This document shows, piece by piece, positions 1-29,528 of a stretch of DNA of 64,000 nucleotides; positions within the stretch are counted from its first letter, which is position 1; each line of letters starts with the position of its first letter. The notes under the pieces were generated by a model that did no database searches, had not been told where the DNA came from, and saw only the letters and a list, made by a program, of their open reading frames with translations. Source of the stretch: Taeniopygia guttata (taxonomy: Eukaryota > Chordata > Aves > Passeriformes > Estrildidae). The stretch is from contig NC_133026.1 in the NCBI RefSeq assembly GCF_048771995.1, positions 152,171,001 to 152,235,000 on the forward strand, written 5' to 3'. The translations under genes were made by a program, and so were the position numbers.

Positions 1-67
1 AGCTCTCAGTTCCCCCCCATCCTGCCCTCCAGGGGCTGGAATGAGCGGCTCTCTCCTGTCTCCACAG

Positions 68-1785
68 CTCACACTCCTGCTCATCCTGGAGGACAAGCTG
101 CACCGCCAGCTCAGCTACGACCTGCTGCCCAGTACGTTCCTGCAGGGAGTGGCTGCTGGGGCAGCCCGGGGCCCTGCTGGGGTTAGGAATGTGCCAGCTC
201 CCCAGCCAGCTTCCCTACCTTTCCCTTTCCTTGCTTTCCTCTCATCCTCCCCTTCCTTTTCCCATTCCTCTCCTTTCCTTTCCCTTTCCCCTTTCTCCTT
301 TTCCTCTTCCTTTCTTTTTTTCCTGTGTGGTCCCAGCCCTTGCCCACCTGGACCCTGTGCACATGGAGGGCAGAGCCCCAGTGGTCACTGCAGGGCAGAG
401 CCCAGTGGTCACTGCAGGGCAGAGCCCCAGTGATCACTGCAGGGCTGCATTCCCACCAGGACCCCCCGTGGGCAGTTCCTGGGGTCCCAGTGGACTCCAG
501 AACTCCACTCTCATTCCCAGCACGGGCACAGCGTCCCCAGCACTTTCCCAAGGGACAGGGGGACCTCCTCTCAGGGGCCTGGGAAAGCGGCAGGTCCAGC
601 TCCTTCCAGAACATCAGGAGCCTCTGGAGCCCCGGGGCTGTCTCACAGCCACAATTCCCTCAGAACACTGGGGAATGGTGCCTGGGAGCTGCTCCTGCCC
701 CAGGCTTTCCCTGGGGGCCACACAAAGCCTTTCCAAGTGACACATTGTCCACAGCCATGTTTTGGGAGCTCAGGGACCTTACTCCCCTTCCCTGCCCCAT
801 TTCCCCAGCTCTCCCAGGTGCAGGAGCTCCACGAGCTGTATCCATGCTCGTGTTCTCCTGCTCCTTGTCTCTGCAGCTGACAACTCCAAGGATTTGGCCA
901 CAGAGCTGGTGCATTATGGATTCATCCACGAGGTGAGTCCCTGCTGTCCCCGAATCTGGAGCCCCCAGAGCTCCTCCAGCCCCTCCCAGGCAGGGCTGGG
1001 ATTTCTGTTCCCTCCAGATTCTGCTCCAGGAGCTGTTCCAAGGGGAACTGCCCGTTGTGGCACGTGTTAATTAGCTGGATCTTAAATAATTCTGAGTGTG
1101 AGAACCATGGGAGCACCCGGGGAGCACACAGGGAAGGAGGCTGATTCCTTACTTAAGGAATCACAGAACCATTAATTTTGGAGAAGATCTCCAAGATTAT
1201 TGAGTCCAGCCTGTGACCAAACCGGCGAGGTCACCCTGATGGCATCCCCAAGTGCTACACCCACACATGTCAATGGAACACTTCCAGGCATGGGGACTCC
1301 AGCCCTGCCCTGGGCAGCTGTGCCAGGGCTGGACAGCACTTTCCAGGAGGAATTTTCACAATATCCCACCCAAACCTCCCCAGCCTGGGGTCGTTCCCTC
1401 TCCTCCTGTCCCTGTTCCCTGGGAGCAGAACCTAACCTCCCTGGCTGTCCCCCCCATCAGGAGCTGTGTAGAGCCAAAAGGTCCCCCCTGATCCTTCTTT
1501 TCTCCAGGCTGAGCCCCTTTCCCAGCTCCCCCAGCCTCTCCTGGGGCTCTCTTCCCTCCCCTGGACATGCTCCAGCCTGTCCATGTCCTCACCTGGGCAC
1601 CCCAAACGTGCTCCAGGACTGGAGCCAGCACAGGAAGGGCTCAGGATGGGGACTGTGGGGGCTGGAGGTGGCTGGGAGAGCCCAGCAAAGGGACCTGTGG
1701 GTGTTTCTGGTTCCAGGACGACTGTGAAAAGCTGGCCACGTTCCTGGAGAGCGCCTTCCACAAGCACCGCTCCCAAGCCCTGTGA
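68..1785 (+). CDS. NRBP2: NRBP2, nuclear receptor-binding protein 2, last three coding exons
   Basis: Three exons can be joined: 68-131, 877-932 and 1717-1785 (stop TGA). Each has AG/GT borders, and the phases agree (64+56 = 120 nt, then 69 nt in frame). The peptide contains LEDKLHRQLSYDLLPT, LATELVHYGFIHE and DDCEKLATFLESAF, and ends HKHRSQAL. It matches the C-terminus of the NRBP pseudokinases. The short ending fits NRBP2, because NRBP1 as I remember it has a longer Asn/Ser-rich tail. NRBP proteins are kinase-like adaptors without catalytic activity that bind TSC22-family partners. The pseudokinase domain lies upstream of this window. NRBP2 followed by PUF60 and SCRIB on one strand is the mammalian order, which supports the call. 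Confidence 0.92.
1160..1645 (-). mobile_element. CR1 LINE fragment
   Basis: Antisense CR1: the left edge reads TCACAGAACCATTAATTTTGG, followed by the usual GGGGACTCCA and AGGAGGAATTTT blocks. It lies in NRBP2's last intron. It is a 5'-truncated, diverged copy. Confidence 0.75.
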
Positions 1786-2639
1786 GCCCGCGTTCCCAGG
1801 GGATCGAGGCGCCGGATGGAGGATCCCAAAGGGCTCCCGACCCACCCAGCTGCAGCAGGACTCACCTGGCCGGGCCTTGGGCCCACAGGGATTTGCCCAA
1901 TCCGTGCTCCGGGAAGGCAGCAGCTGGCAGGGGACTCGGCAAACACCGGGAATTAATCCTGCGACGTTGGGACGTGTTCTGGTCTCTGCTCCCGAGGGGA
2001 GGTGTGGGGGAGTGGGCAGCACCCCCGGCAGCCCTTTCCCAGTGGGGCTTGTGGAGCTGCTGCAGGAAGCCCCAGCCGGATCCATTCCCTCTGGGAATGA
2101 TCAGCCGCCTCGCTGCAGGTCCCACAGCTATTTTCTCCCTCTTTGCCATCTGGAATGGTCCTTGCTGGGGGGAGGGAGGGGAGGAGCAGGTTTGGAAAGC
2201 CCTTGTGGCACTTCCCATCTGCCACATTCCACTCTCCATCCCAAACTTCCCCAGGTTTAAGGTCTCCACTGTGCTGCCTGTGCTCAGAACCCTCTCCATG
2301 AGCTGGGACTGTGTGAGCTGGACATGACATGGTTGAGGAGAAATTCCTGACCTACCACCTGGATCCACACATGTGGATCAGCAGGAATCTCATTGATGCT
2401 CCACAGAATCCTTGTCATTCCCCAGTTTCTCCTACAGCCTTCCAAAATCGCATCTTCAGGAGAGAGCCCTGCTGCCTGTTCCTCCCATTCCTGCCACGGT
2501 GACTGGGATGTCAGTCCCTGGCCTGGAGCTGGGGAATTGCCACCGTCACCACCCCAGTGCTGCCCTTTGCCAGGGACACGTTGATGTGGAGAAAAGTGCA
2601 AACAGGAATTGTCTCTGTCCAGGAGCCGTGTGGGGCTGC

Positions 2640-4612
2640 TCCTGCTCTGCCAGGGAAAGCTGGCTCTGAAATCCTGCTCTGTGCTGCTCCTGGGAAAGCT
2701 GGCTCTGAAACCCTGCTCTGTGCTGCTCCTGGGAAAGCTGGCTCTGAAATCCTGCTCTGTGCTGCTCCAGGGAAAGCTGGCTCTGAAATCCTGCTCTGTG
2801 CTGCTCCAGGGAAAGCTGGCTCTGAAATCCTGCTCTGTGCTGCTCCTGCTGTGCCAGGGAAAACTGGCTCTGAAATCCTGCTCTGTGCTGCTCCTGCTGT
2901 GCCAGGGAAAGCTGGCTCTGAAATCCTGCTCTGTGCTGCTCCTGGGAAAGCTGGCTCTGAAATCCTGCTCTGTGCTGCTCCTGCTGCTCCAGGGAAAACT
3001 GCCTTTGGCATCCTGCTCTGTGCTGTGCCACTGCTGCTCCTGCTGCTCCAGGGAAAGCTGGCTCTGAAATCCTGCTCTGTGCTACTCCTGCTGCTCCAGG
3101 GAAAGCTGGCTCTGAAATCCTGCTCTGTGCTGCTCCTGCTGTGCCAGGGAAAACTGCCTTTGGCATCCTGCTGTGCTGTGCCACTGCTGCTCCTGCTGTG
3201 CCATAGGAAACTGGCTCTGAAATCCTGCTCTGTGCTGCTCCTGGGAAAGCTGGCTCTGAAATCCTGCTCTGTGCTGCTCCTGCTGCTCCAGAGAAAACTG
3301 GCTCTGAAATCCTGCTCTGTGCTGCTCCTGCTGCTCCAGGGAAAACTGCCTTTGGCATCCTGCTCTGTGCTGTGCCACTACTGCTCCTGCTGTGCCATAG
3401 GAAACTGGCTCTGGCACCCTGCTCTGGGCTGGTGTTCTGTGCCAGTGCTGCTCCTGCTGTGCCAGGGAAAACTGCCCCTGGCATCCTGCTCTGTGCTGGT
3501 GCTGCTCCTGCTGTACTGGATTATCCTGGCACTGTCCTGGTGATCTGCACCATGCCAGTGTTCCATGCCAGCATTCTGTGCTGCTGCTGCTCTGCCAGAG
3601 GAATCCAGCTCTGGCATCCTGTGCTGGTGCTGCTGTGCCAGTGAAAAACACCTCTGGCATCCTGCTCTGTGCTCCTGCTGCTCCTGCTGTGCTGTGGAAA
3701 TGCAGCTCTGGCATCCTGCTCTGTGCTGTGCCAGTGCTGCTCCCGCTGTGCCAGGGAAATCTGCCCCTGGCACCCTGCTCTGTGCTGGTGCTGCTCCTCC
3801 TGCTCAGACTCTGATCCAGCTCTGGTGCTGTCCTGGTGATCTGCACCACGCTGGTGTTCTGTGCCACTGCTCTGTGCCACTGCTGCTCCTGCTGTGCAGG
3901 GGAAGCTGGCTCTGGCATCCTGCTGGTGTTCTGTGCTGCTGCTGCTCCTGCCACTCACTCTGTGCCAGGAAAAACTGCCTTTGGCAACCTGCTCCGTGCT
4001 GATGCTGCTCCTGCTGTGCCAGGGAAAACTGGCTCTGGCAGTGTTCCCTCTGTGCTGTGGGAATGCAGCTCTGGCACCTTGCTCTGTATTGTGCTGGTGC
4101 TGCTCCTGCTGCTCCCTCTGTGCTGGGGAAATCAGCTCTGGTGCTGTCCTGGTGGTCTGCACCACGCTGGTGTTCTGTGCCAGTGCCCTGTGCTGGTGCT
4201 GCTCCTGCTGTGCCAGGGAAAGCTGGCTCTGAAATCCTGCTCTGTGCTGAGCTGGTGCTCCAGGGAAAGCTGGCTCTGAAATCCTGCTCTGTGCTGCTCC
4301 AGGGAAAGCTGGCTCTGAAATCCTGCTCTGTGCTGTCCCGGTGCTCCAGGGAAAGCTGGCTCTGAAATCCTGCTCTGTGCTGTCCTGGTGCTCCAGGGAA
4401 AGCTGGCTCTGAAATCCTGCTCTGTGCTGCTCCAGGGAAAGCTGGCTCTGAAATCCTGCTCTGTGCTGTCCTGGTACTCCAGGGAAAGCTGGCTCTGAAA
4501 TCCTGCTCTGTGCTGAGCTGGTGCTCCAGGGAAAGCTGGCTCTGAAATCCTGCTCTCTGCTGTCCTGGTGCTCCAGGGAAAGCTGGCTCTGAAATCCTGC
4601 TCCGTGCTGGTT
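2640..4612. repeat. Minisatellite, 39-bp basic unit
   Basis: About 2 kb of tandem copies. The basic unit is 39 bp and carries GGCTCTGAAATCCTGCTCTG, with variants of the linker (GTGCTGCTCC, GTGCCAGGG). Unit length varies, and the middle part (3400-4200) is more diverged. Several frames stay open on both strands because the period is a multiple of three and the unit lacks stops. I do not regard these as proteins. Confidence 0.95.
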
Positions 4613-4699
4613 CCAGTCCCTGCTGGAGCTCCGTGTGCCCCCGCTGCTCGTGCTCTGTGGCGTCACTCCAGCTGCATCCCAGCGGGATTTAATCCACGC

Positions 4700-5340
4700 T
4701 CAGCCAGCCTGGGCTGCATCCCCAGCAATGCTGCATCCCCAGCCCTGCTCCATGCCCAGCAGTGCTGCATTCCCAGCCCTGCTCCATTCCCAGCCCTGTT
4801 CCATCCCCAGCCCTGCTCCATCCCCAGCAGTTGCTGCATCCCCAGCCCTGCTCCATCCCCAGCCCTGCTCCATCCCCAGCAATGCTGCATTCCCAGCCCT
4901 GCTCCATCCCCGGCCCATGCTCCATCCCCAGCAATGCTCCATCCCCAGCAGTGCTCCATCCCCAGCCCTGCTCCATTCCCAGCCCTGCTCCATCCCCAGC
5001 AGTGCTGCATCCCCAGCCCTGCTCCATCCCCAGCAATGCTGCATTCCCAGCCCTGCTCCATCCCCAGCAATGCTGCATTCCCAGCCCTGCTCCATCCCCG
5101 GCCCATGCTCCATCCCCAGCAATGCTCCATCCCCAGCAGTGCTCCATCCCCAGCCCTGCTCCATCCCCAGCAGTGCTCCATCCCCAGCAGTGCTGCATCC
5201 CCAGCCCTGCTCCATCCCCAGCAATGCTGCATTCCCAGCCCTGCTCCATCCCCGGCCCATGCTCCATCCCCAGCAATGTTCCATCCCCAGCCCTGCTTCA
5301 TCCCCAGCCCTGCTCCATCCTCAGCCCTGCCAATGTTCCC
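4700..5340. repeat. Minisatellite, 18-bp unit
   Basis: About 35 tandem units alternating CCAGCCCTGCTCCATCCC and CCAGCAATGCTGCATTCC, with higher-order patterns. It is open in several frames on both strands because of the 18-bp period. Confidence 0.95.
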
Positions 5341-5373
5341 ACCTGGAATCAGTCTTACCCTACCTGACAAATC

Positions 5374-5379
5374 AATAAA
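5374..5379 (+). terminator. Candidate NRBP2 poly(A) signal AATAAA
   Basis: A canonical AATAAA lies just past the 18-bp repeat array. It is the first one seen on the plus strand after the NRBP2 stop codon. The downstream GT-rich element is weak. Confidence 0.4.
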
Positions 5380-5859
5380 GCCCAGTCCCACTGGAGGGCT
5401 CTGCACCGGCCTGCTCGTGACTCCTGACTCCAGGGAAGCAGAGGGGGAAGGATCCAGGGACTCCTCACAGCTGCCCATTCCCAGTCCCTCCAGGGCAGCC
5501 CCAGACATTCCAGCACATCCCAGCCCCTCCCTGGCACTGCCTCACACAGCCCTGCCCTAAATCCATGGATTTAACGGGGTCTGACACGGCTGCTCCGAGC
5601 CTGGAATTCCCTGCCCTTGGTGAATTCAGTGGCCCAAACTCCTTTAAAAGACCCGGGGGCTCTGGGCCCTCCCTGGGGCTCTGGGCCCTCCCTGGGGCCT
5701 TTCCTCAGGGCCGGGGATATTCCAGAGTGGGAATACAAGATTCCAGTGCCAGTTCTGCCAGGTGTGCTGTCCTGCTGAGGCTGCCTGTGCTTGGGACAGG
5801 GCCCACACCTGTGGGGCCATTCCAGAGCTGCACTTCCACCCCCTGGCACAGACAGGGAA

Positions 5860-6240
5860 CCCCGGCAGGGCTGGGTGGGAAGGACCCTCCAGACCCCCCA
5901 GGGACACCTTCCACTGTCCCAGGCTGCTCCAAGCCCCGTCCAGCCTGGCCTTGGGCACTGCCAGGGATTCAGGGGCAGCCACAACTGCTCTGGGCACCTG
6001 TGCCAGGGGCTCACCTCCCTCCCAGGGAAGGATTCCTTCCCAATATCCCATTCATCCCTGCCCTCTGGCAGTGAGCAGCTATTCCCTGTGTCCTGCCCCT
6101 CCAAGGCGTCCTCTGGAGTCCCTCTCCAGCTCTCCTGGAGCCCGTTTAGGCCCTGGAAGGGGATCTGAGGTGTCCCTGGAATGTTCTCCCTCCCAGATGA
6201 ACATTCCCAGCTCTCCCAGTCCGGCTCCATTCCCTGTGCT
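5860..6240 (-). mobile_element. CR1 LINE fragment
   Basis: Antisense CR1 body with blocks such as CCAGGCTGCTCCAAGCCC, GGCAGCCACAACTGCTCTGG and CTCTCCAGCTCTCCTGGAGC. It lies in the NRBP2-PUF60 spacer. The rest of that spacer (5400-5860 and 6240-6560) shows nothing I recognise. Confidence 0.8.
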
Positions 6241-6559
6241 GGGGTGTGCCCTTGGCTCGGCACTGAAATTCGGACACCAGGGACTAAGGCCCCTCGAACG
6301 GGGCCAAGAGAAGGGACAGAGATGCCGGACTGGGAACAGGGACGTTTCCCTGCACTTCCCAGAGTAGGTCCCGGTCCGCACCCCGTGACACATTCAGCAC
6401 CACACCACGGCAGGTACCGGGCGGGGGGCGAGGTCCGCAGCTCTTCCCCCGAGCTGCGACCAAGGGTCATGGGGTACCAGTCGGATTTATCCCGTTTTAG
6501 CTGGGTTTACGCGGCTTTAATGCATTTTAACTGGTTTGAATCCGTTCTGTTCGGGGCTC

Positions 6560-6843
6560 GGATTGTCACAGCCCTGCCCGAGGCACCGGATCCTGCCAGT
6601 GCAGCGGCGCTGAGGGCCGCAGCAGCCGAGCTGAAGCCCCGCTCCCCCGGGACCACACCACGCCACACTTCGCCCTCCGGCGGCGACGGCGCCTGGGCGG
6701 CGCCATCTTGCCAGCCGCCGGGGTCACGTGACGTCCTGCCGCGCTCTCGCGATACTTCTCGCGAGAGCCGCCCGGCCCCCGTTTCCCGCGCGCGCGCCGC
6801 GGAGCTCTCGCGAGAGGCGCGTGCGGCAGACGGGGAGGACAAG

Positions 6844-6870
<27 letters not shown>
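6560..6870 (+). promoter_or_regulatory. PUF60 CpG-island promoter with TCTCGCGAGA, E-box/CRE and YY1 sites
   Basis: A GC- and CpG-rich stretch ends at the PUF60 start codon. Visible sites are GCCATCTTG (YY1, 6702-6710), TCACGTGA (6724-6731) overlapping a CRE-like TGACGTCC (6729-6736), and the half-matched TCTCGCGATA (6745-6754). Two perfect TCTCGCGAGA palindromes follow (6757-6766 and 6806-6815), and then CAAGATGGCGGC (6840-6851), a YY1 consensus containing the ATG. No TATA box is seen. TCTCGCGAGA is the element bound by BANP in mammalian CpG-island promoters. Its use here is inferred. Confidence 0.8.
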
Positions 6871-26508
<19,638 letters not shown>

Positions 26509-26519
26509 ACTGCACCCCA

Positions 26520-27310
26520 CGGCCGGGCCCGGAGCTGGGAATGGGCCCAGCTCTGATCCCAGGGCTGGGCTGGGCTTAGATCTGGGGCCTGACTCTGATC
26601 CCAGAGCTTGGATCTGGGGAATGGGCCCAGCTCTGATCCCAGGGCTGGGCTGGGCTTAGATCTGGGGCCTGCCTCTGATCCCAGAGCTTGGATCTGGGGA
26701 ATGGGCCCAGCTCTGATCCCAGGGCTGGGCTGGGCTTGGATCTGGGGCCTGACTCTGATCCCAGAGCTTGGATCTGGGGAATGGGCCCAGCTCTGATCCC
26801 AGGGCTTGGATCTGGGGATGGTCCTGACTCTGCTCCCAGGGCTGGGCTGGGTTTGGATCTGGGGCCTGACTTCTGCTCCCAGGGGTTGGATCTGGGGAAT
26901 GGCCCTGACTGTGATCCCAGGGCTGGGCTGGGCTTGGATCCAGGAAATGGGCCTGACTGATCCCAGGGCTTGGCTGAGCTTGGCTTCTGGGAATTGGTCT
27001 ATTTCTGATCCCATGACCTGATTCCCTGATCCAGGGAATCAGCCCAGCTCTGGTCCCAGGGCTTGTCCAAGCTTGGATCCAGGGAAATGGTCCAGCTCTG
27101 ATCCATCCCAGGGCCTGGCCAAGCTTGGATCCAGAGAAACAGTCCAACTCTGATCCATCCCAGGGCCTGGCCAAGCTTGGATTCAGAGAAACAGTCCAAC
27201 TCTGATCCATCCCAGGGCCTGGCCAAGCTTGGATCCAGGGAAGTGGTCCAGCTCTGATCCATCCCAGGGCTTGGCCAAGCTCAATCTGGGGAATCAGCCC
27301 AGCTCTGTTC
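26520..27310. repeat. Minisatellites in the PUF60 3' UTR (80-bp then 53-bp units)
   Basis: Two related arrays share the CTCTGATCCCAGGGC core. The first has an 80-bp higher-order period (GGGCTTAGA at 26572 and 26652). The second has units of about 53 bp. Confidence 0.92.
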
Positions 27311-27434
27311 CAAGGAATTGGCCAAGCTCTGCCCTGGGGACCAGCCCTGCCCCTCTCTGCCTCCCAGGATTTTTGTAGCCTTGTGTAAAGGACATTCCAG
27401 GACATTCCAGCAGGCACAGGGGTTTGGTGTCTGA

Positions 27435-27440
27435 GATAAA
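27435..27440 (+). terminator. Candidate PUF60 poly(A) signal GATAAA
   Basis: The variant hexamer GATAAA is followed 20-30 nt later by a GT-rich run (TTTGTGTGTGTGTGTG, from 27464), the usual downstream element. No AATAAA occurs between it and the stop codon. Confidence 0.6.
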
Positions 27441-27479
27441 AACTCAAAGAAAGCCGGTGTCACTTTGTGTGTGTGTGTG

Positions 27480-28415
27480 ACAGGGCTGCCACCCCCTCGG
27501 CTCGGGCTGGCCCGGGGTTGGCACTGTGCTGGCACCTCCACAGCCCACGGTGGCACCCCGAGGAGCAGGGCTGGGCTGAAAAGGGCTGGGGGTGCCCCTG
27601 CCCAGCCCCGAGCTCTCTCCAGCTACACTCAGTCAGGACCCACAGGGCAGGAGCAGCCTGTGGGGCAGGAGCAGCCGTTTCCCTCCAGGACCGGCCCCAG
27701 GGGGTTGGGATGGAGCCAAGGAGGAATTTGGGATGAGGGGGTCACCCTATCCTGGCAGAGGGAAGGAACTGGGGGTGCTGGGAGAGAGCCCTGATCCAGA
27801 GAGCTGAGCTGAGCCTATGCTCAGGAATTCCACAGCACTAGGATCCAGCAGGAGGCTGGAGGAAATGATCCTTTTACTTAAGAAATGCAAATCTAAGCAG
27901 AATTATCTCCAGGGAACTGCAGCAGGGAATTCCGAGCCCAGCCTCCTCCTGGGGGTTGCTGCCAAGCCTGGGGATGTCCTGCAGCAGAGCCTGGGAAACT
28001 CACCCGGGGCTGGAATGGCTCAGCCTGGAGCAGAGCCAGGAGGCTGAGTTCCACAGCTGGGATGCTGGGGGCTGTGGCAGCTGGGGTTTGGGGATTGGGG
28101 ATGCTGTGTCTGCAGCAGCTGGGACTTTGGGGTGCAGGGATTTTGGGATGCCAGGATGCCGTGTCTACAGCAGCTGGGACTTGGAGATTGCAGGGATTTT
28201 GGAATGTTGTTGTCTACAGCAGTTGGGTTTTGGGATGTTGCTGGGGTTTTGGGATACCGCGTCTACAGCAGCTTTGGTGCTGTCTTTGGCAGCCCCGAGC
28301 TTTCAGAGATAGCTGCACAAATCCCTGAGCAGCTCTGTTTGGCTCTGGTGCTTAGGGAAAACACCCCAAAAATGCAGGGGTAAGCACAGGACCTTCATCC
28401 TTCCTTCCTTCCAGG
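27480..28415. other. Intergenic stretch downstream of PUF60
   Basis: No gene recognised. Between 28050 and 28280 there is a loose repetition of GTCTACAGCAGCTGGGACTT with TTTTGGGATG blocks (about five diverged copies of 45-60 bp). Confidence 0.6.
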
Positions 28416-28515
28416 CCGGGCGGGGCCTGGAGCAGCCCGGGCCAGGGCAGATGTCCCTGCCCAGGGCAGGGCTGGCACCGGACGGGCTTTAAGGCCGCTC
28501 CATCCCAAACCCCGC
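28415..28515 (+). mobile_element. CR1 LINE 3' tail
   Basis: A short sense CR1 end (GGCCTGGAGCAGCCCGGGCC, then GGGCTTTAAGGCCGCTCC) whose CpGs are raised, as in the island that follows. Confidence 0.65.
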
Positions 28516-28519
28516 AGAG

Positions 28520-28720
28520 CCCCCGGGGCCGGGCCGGGCCGGGCCGGGCCGGGCCGGGCCGGGCGCTCGGCAGCGCCCGCGGCTCGTGCTGCCGCCTGCT
28601 GGCGGCACCCGGAACTGCAGCCGGAGCGCGGATTGCCGCCTCGCTGCCGCCCTCCGGTGGGCAAAGCCCGAACCGCAGCGCCCGGAGACGAGCGGGCAAA
28701 GCGGAAAATCCCCGATCTGA
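28520..28720. promoter_or_regulatory. CpG-rich patch with (GGGCC)n tract and CTCF-like motif
   Basis: A run of about nine GGGCC pentamers (28526-28564) is followed by CpG-dense sequence. The minus strand of 28589-28602 reads CCAGCAGGCGGCAG, which matches the CTCF core at 13 of 14 positions. It may be an insulator or an orphan promoter. A TATAAG sits at 28786. Confidence 0.5.
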
Positions 28721-29249
28721 GGGAAAACCGGGGCTTTTCATAAATAAATGGGTGCTGCTGCCTCTCTCCCCGAGCCTCGGGCTGCTCTATAAGCTCAGAA
28801 ATGCCATCAGACCCCAACGAGCAGCACCTGTGCCGAGCTCCTCCCGAGCTCATCAGGAACACAGTCTGCTCTCAGGAATTCCTGCTGGATAACGAGCTCC
28901 TCCTTCAACAACCAGCCTTGGGAACTCATTTTTCTTGCCTGAAGAACAACCCAAGTGGAACATTTTCGCTGTCGAATTTTCAGAGAGAGCTCCTGACCCG
29001 AATTGCAAGTGGGATGCAAAACGACGATGGCCAAAGTCCACCTTCTCTATTACCCTGTCCCTGCCCCAAGCCCTTCCCCGAGCTCCAGGGCATTTCTCAC
29101 AGCTGTACCCCTGTCCCTTCCCCGAGCTCCAGGGGCGTTTCTCACAGCTGTAACCCTGTTCCTACCCCTGTGCATCCCCTGTGCCACTCCTGTGCACGCA
29201 GCACCTGCCCCTGCCTGCCTCAGGTCACTTTCTGGGGTGAGACTGCACT

Positions 29250-29390
29250 GCAGCAAACACTGGGTTCACCCCACTGCCATGGGCAGGGACACCTTTCACT
29301 AGATCAGGCTGCTCCAAACCCCATCCCACCCTGGTCTGGAGCCCTTCCAGGGACGGGGCAGCCTCCACCTCCCTGGGACAGAAGGAGAAC
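29250..29390 (-). mobile_element. CR1 LINE fragment
   Basis: Antisense CR1: CCATGGGCAGGGACACCTTT, then CAGGCTGCTCCAAACCCCAT. It lies just past the 3' end of the CCDC166-like gene. Confidence 0.78.
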
Positions 29391-29528
29391 ATCAGTATGG
29401 ATCTGGTCCATAAATATATTTTATGGATCCTTGTGACAAGAGCTCAAAGCCCTCGGTGCTTCCACTGCCAGAAGGATTTGGTTGCTTCCCTGTTTGGTTG
29501 CTCCAGGTCGGGGCCGAGTGGTTTGGGG

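Larger units (their letters stand above)
1786..5400 (+). other. Probable long NRBP2 3' UTR
   Basis: After the NRBP2 stop I see no AATAAA until 5374. If that signal is used, the 3' UTR is about 3.6 kb, and more than two thirds of it is minisatellite (2640-4612 and 4700-5340). The stretch 1786-2640 is unique-looking with no recognisable gene. A shorter UTR that uses a variant signal cannot be excluded. Confidence 0.45.
26509..27460 (+). other. PUF60 3' UTR, mostly tandem repeat
   Basis: The 3' UTR runs from the stop codon to a probable cleavage site near 27455. From about 26520 to 26950 it consists of 80-bp repeats (AGGGCTGGGCTGGGCTTAGA, then TCTGATCCCAGAGCTTGGAT). From about 27030 to 27300 it consists of 53-bp repeats (GGGCCTGGCCAAGCTTGGAT, then CTCTGATCCATCC). 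Confidence 0.75.

Noticed and set aside
2511-4666. Long open frames on both strands over the 39-bp array (up to about 380 codons, Gln/Ser/Phe- or Leu/Ala-rich)
   Set aside because: They are periodic translations of a minisatellite whose unit lacks stops. They have no start context, splice structure or domain.
4568-5560. Pro/Ala/Cys/Ser-rich and Gly/Trp-rich frames over the 18-bp array
   Set aside because: Same cause: an 18-bp period without stops on either strand.
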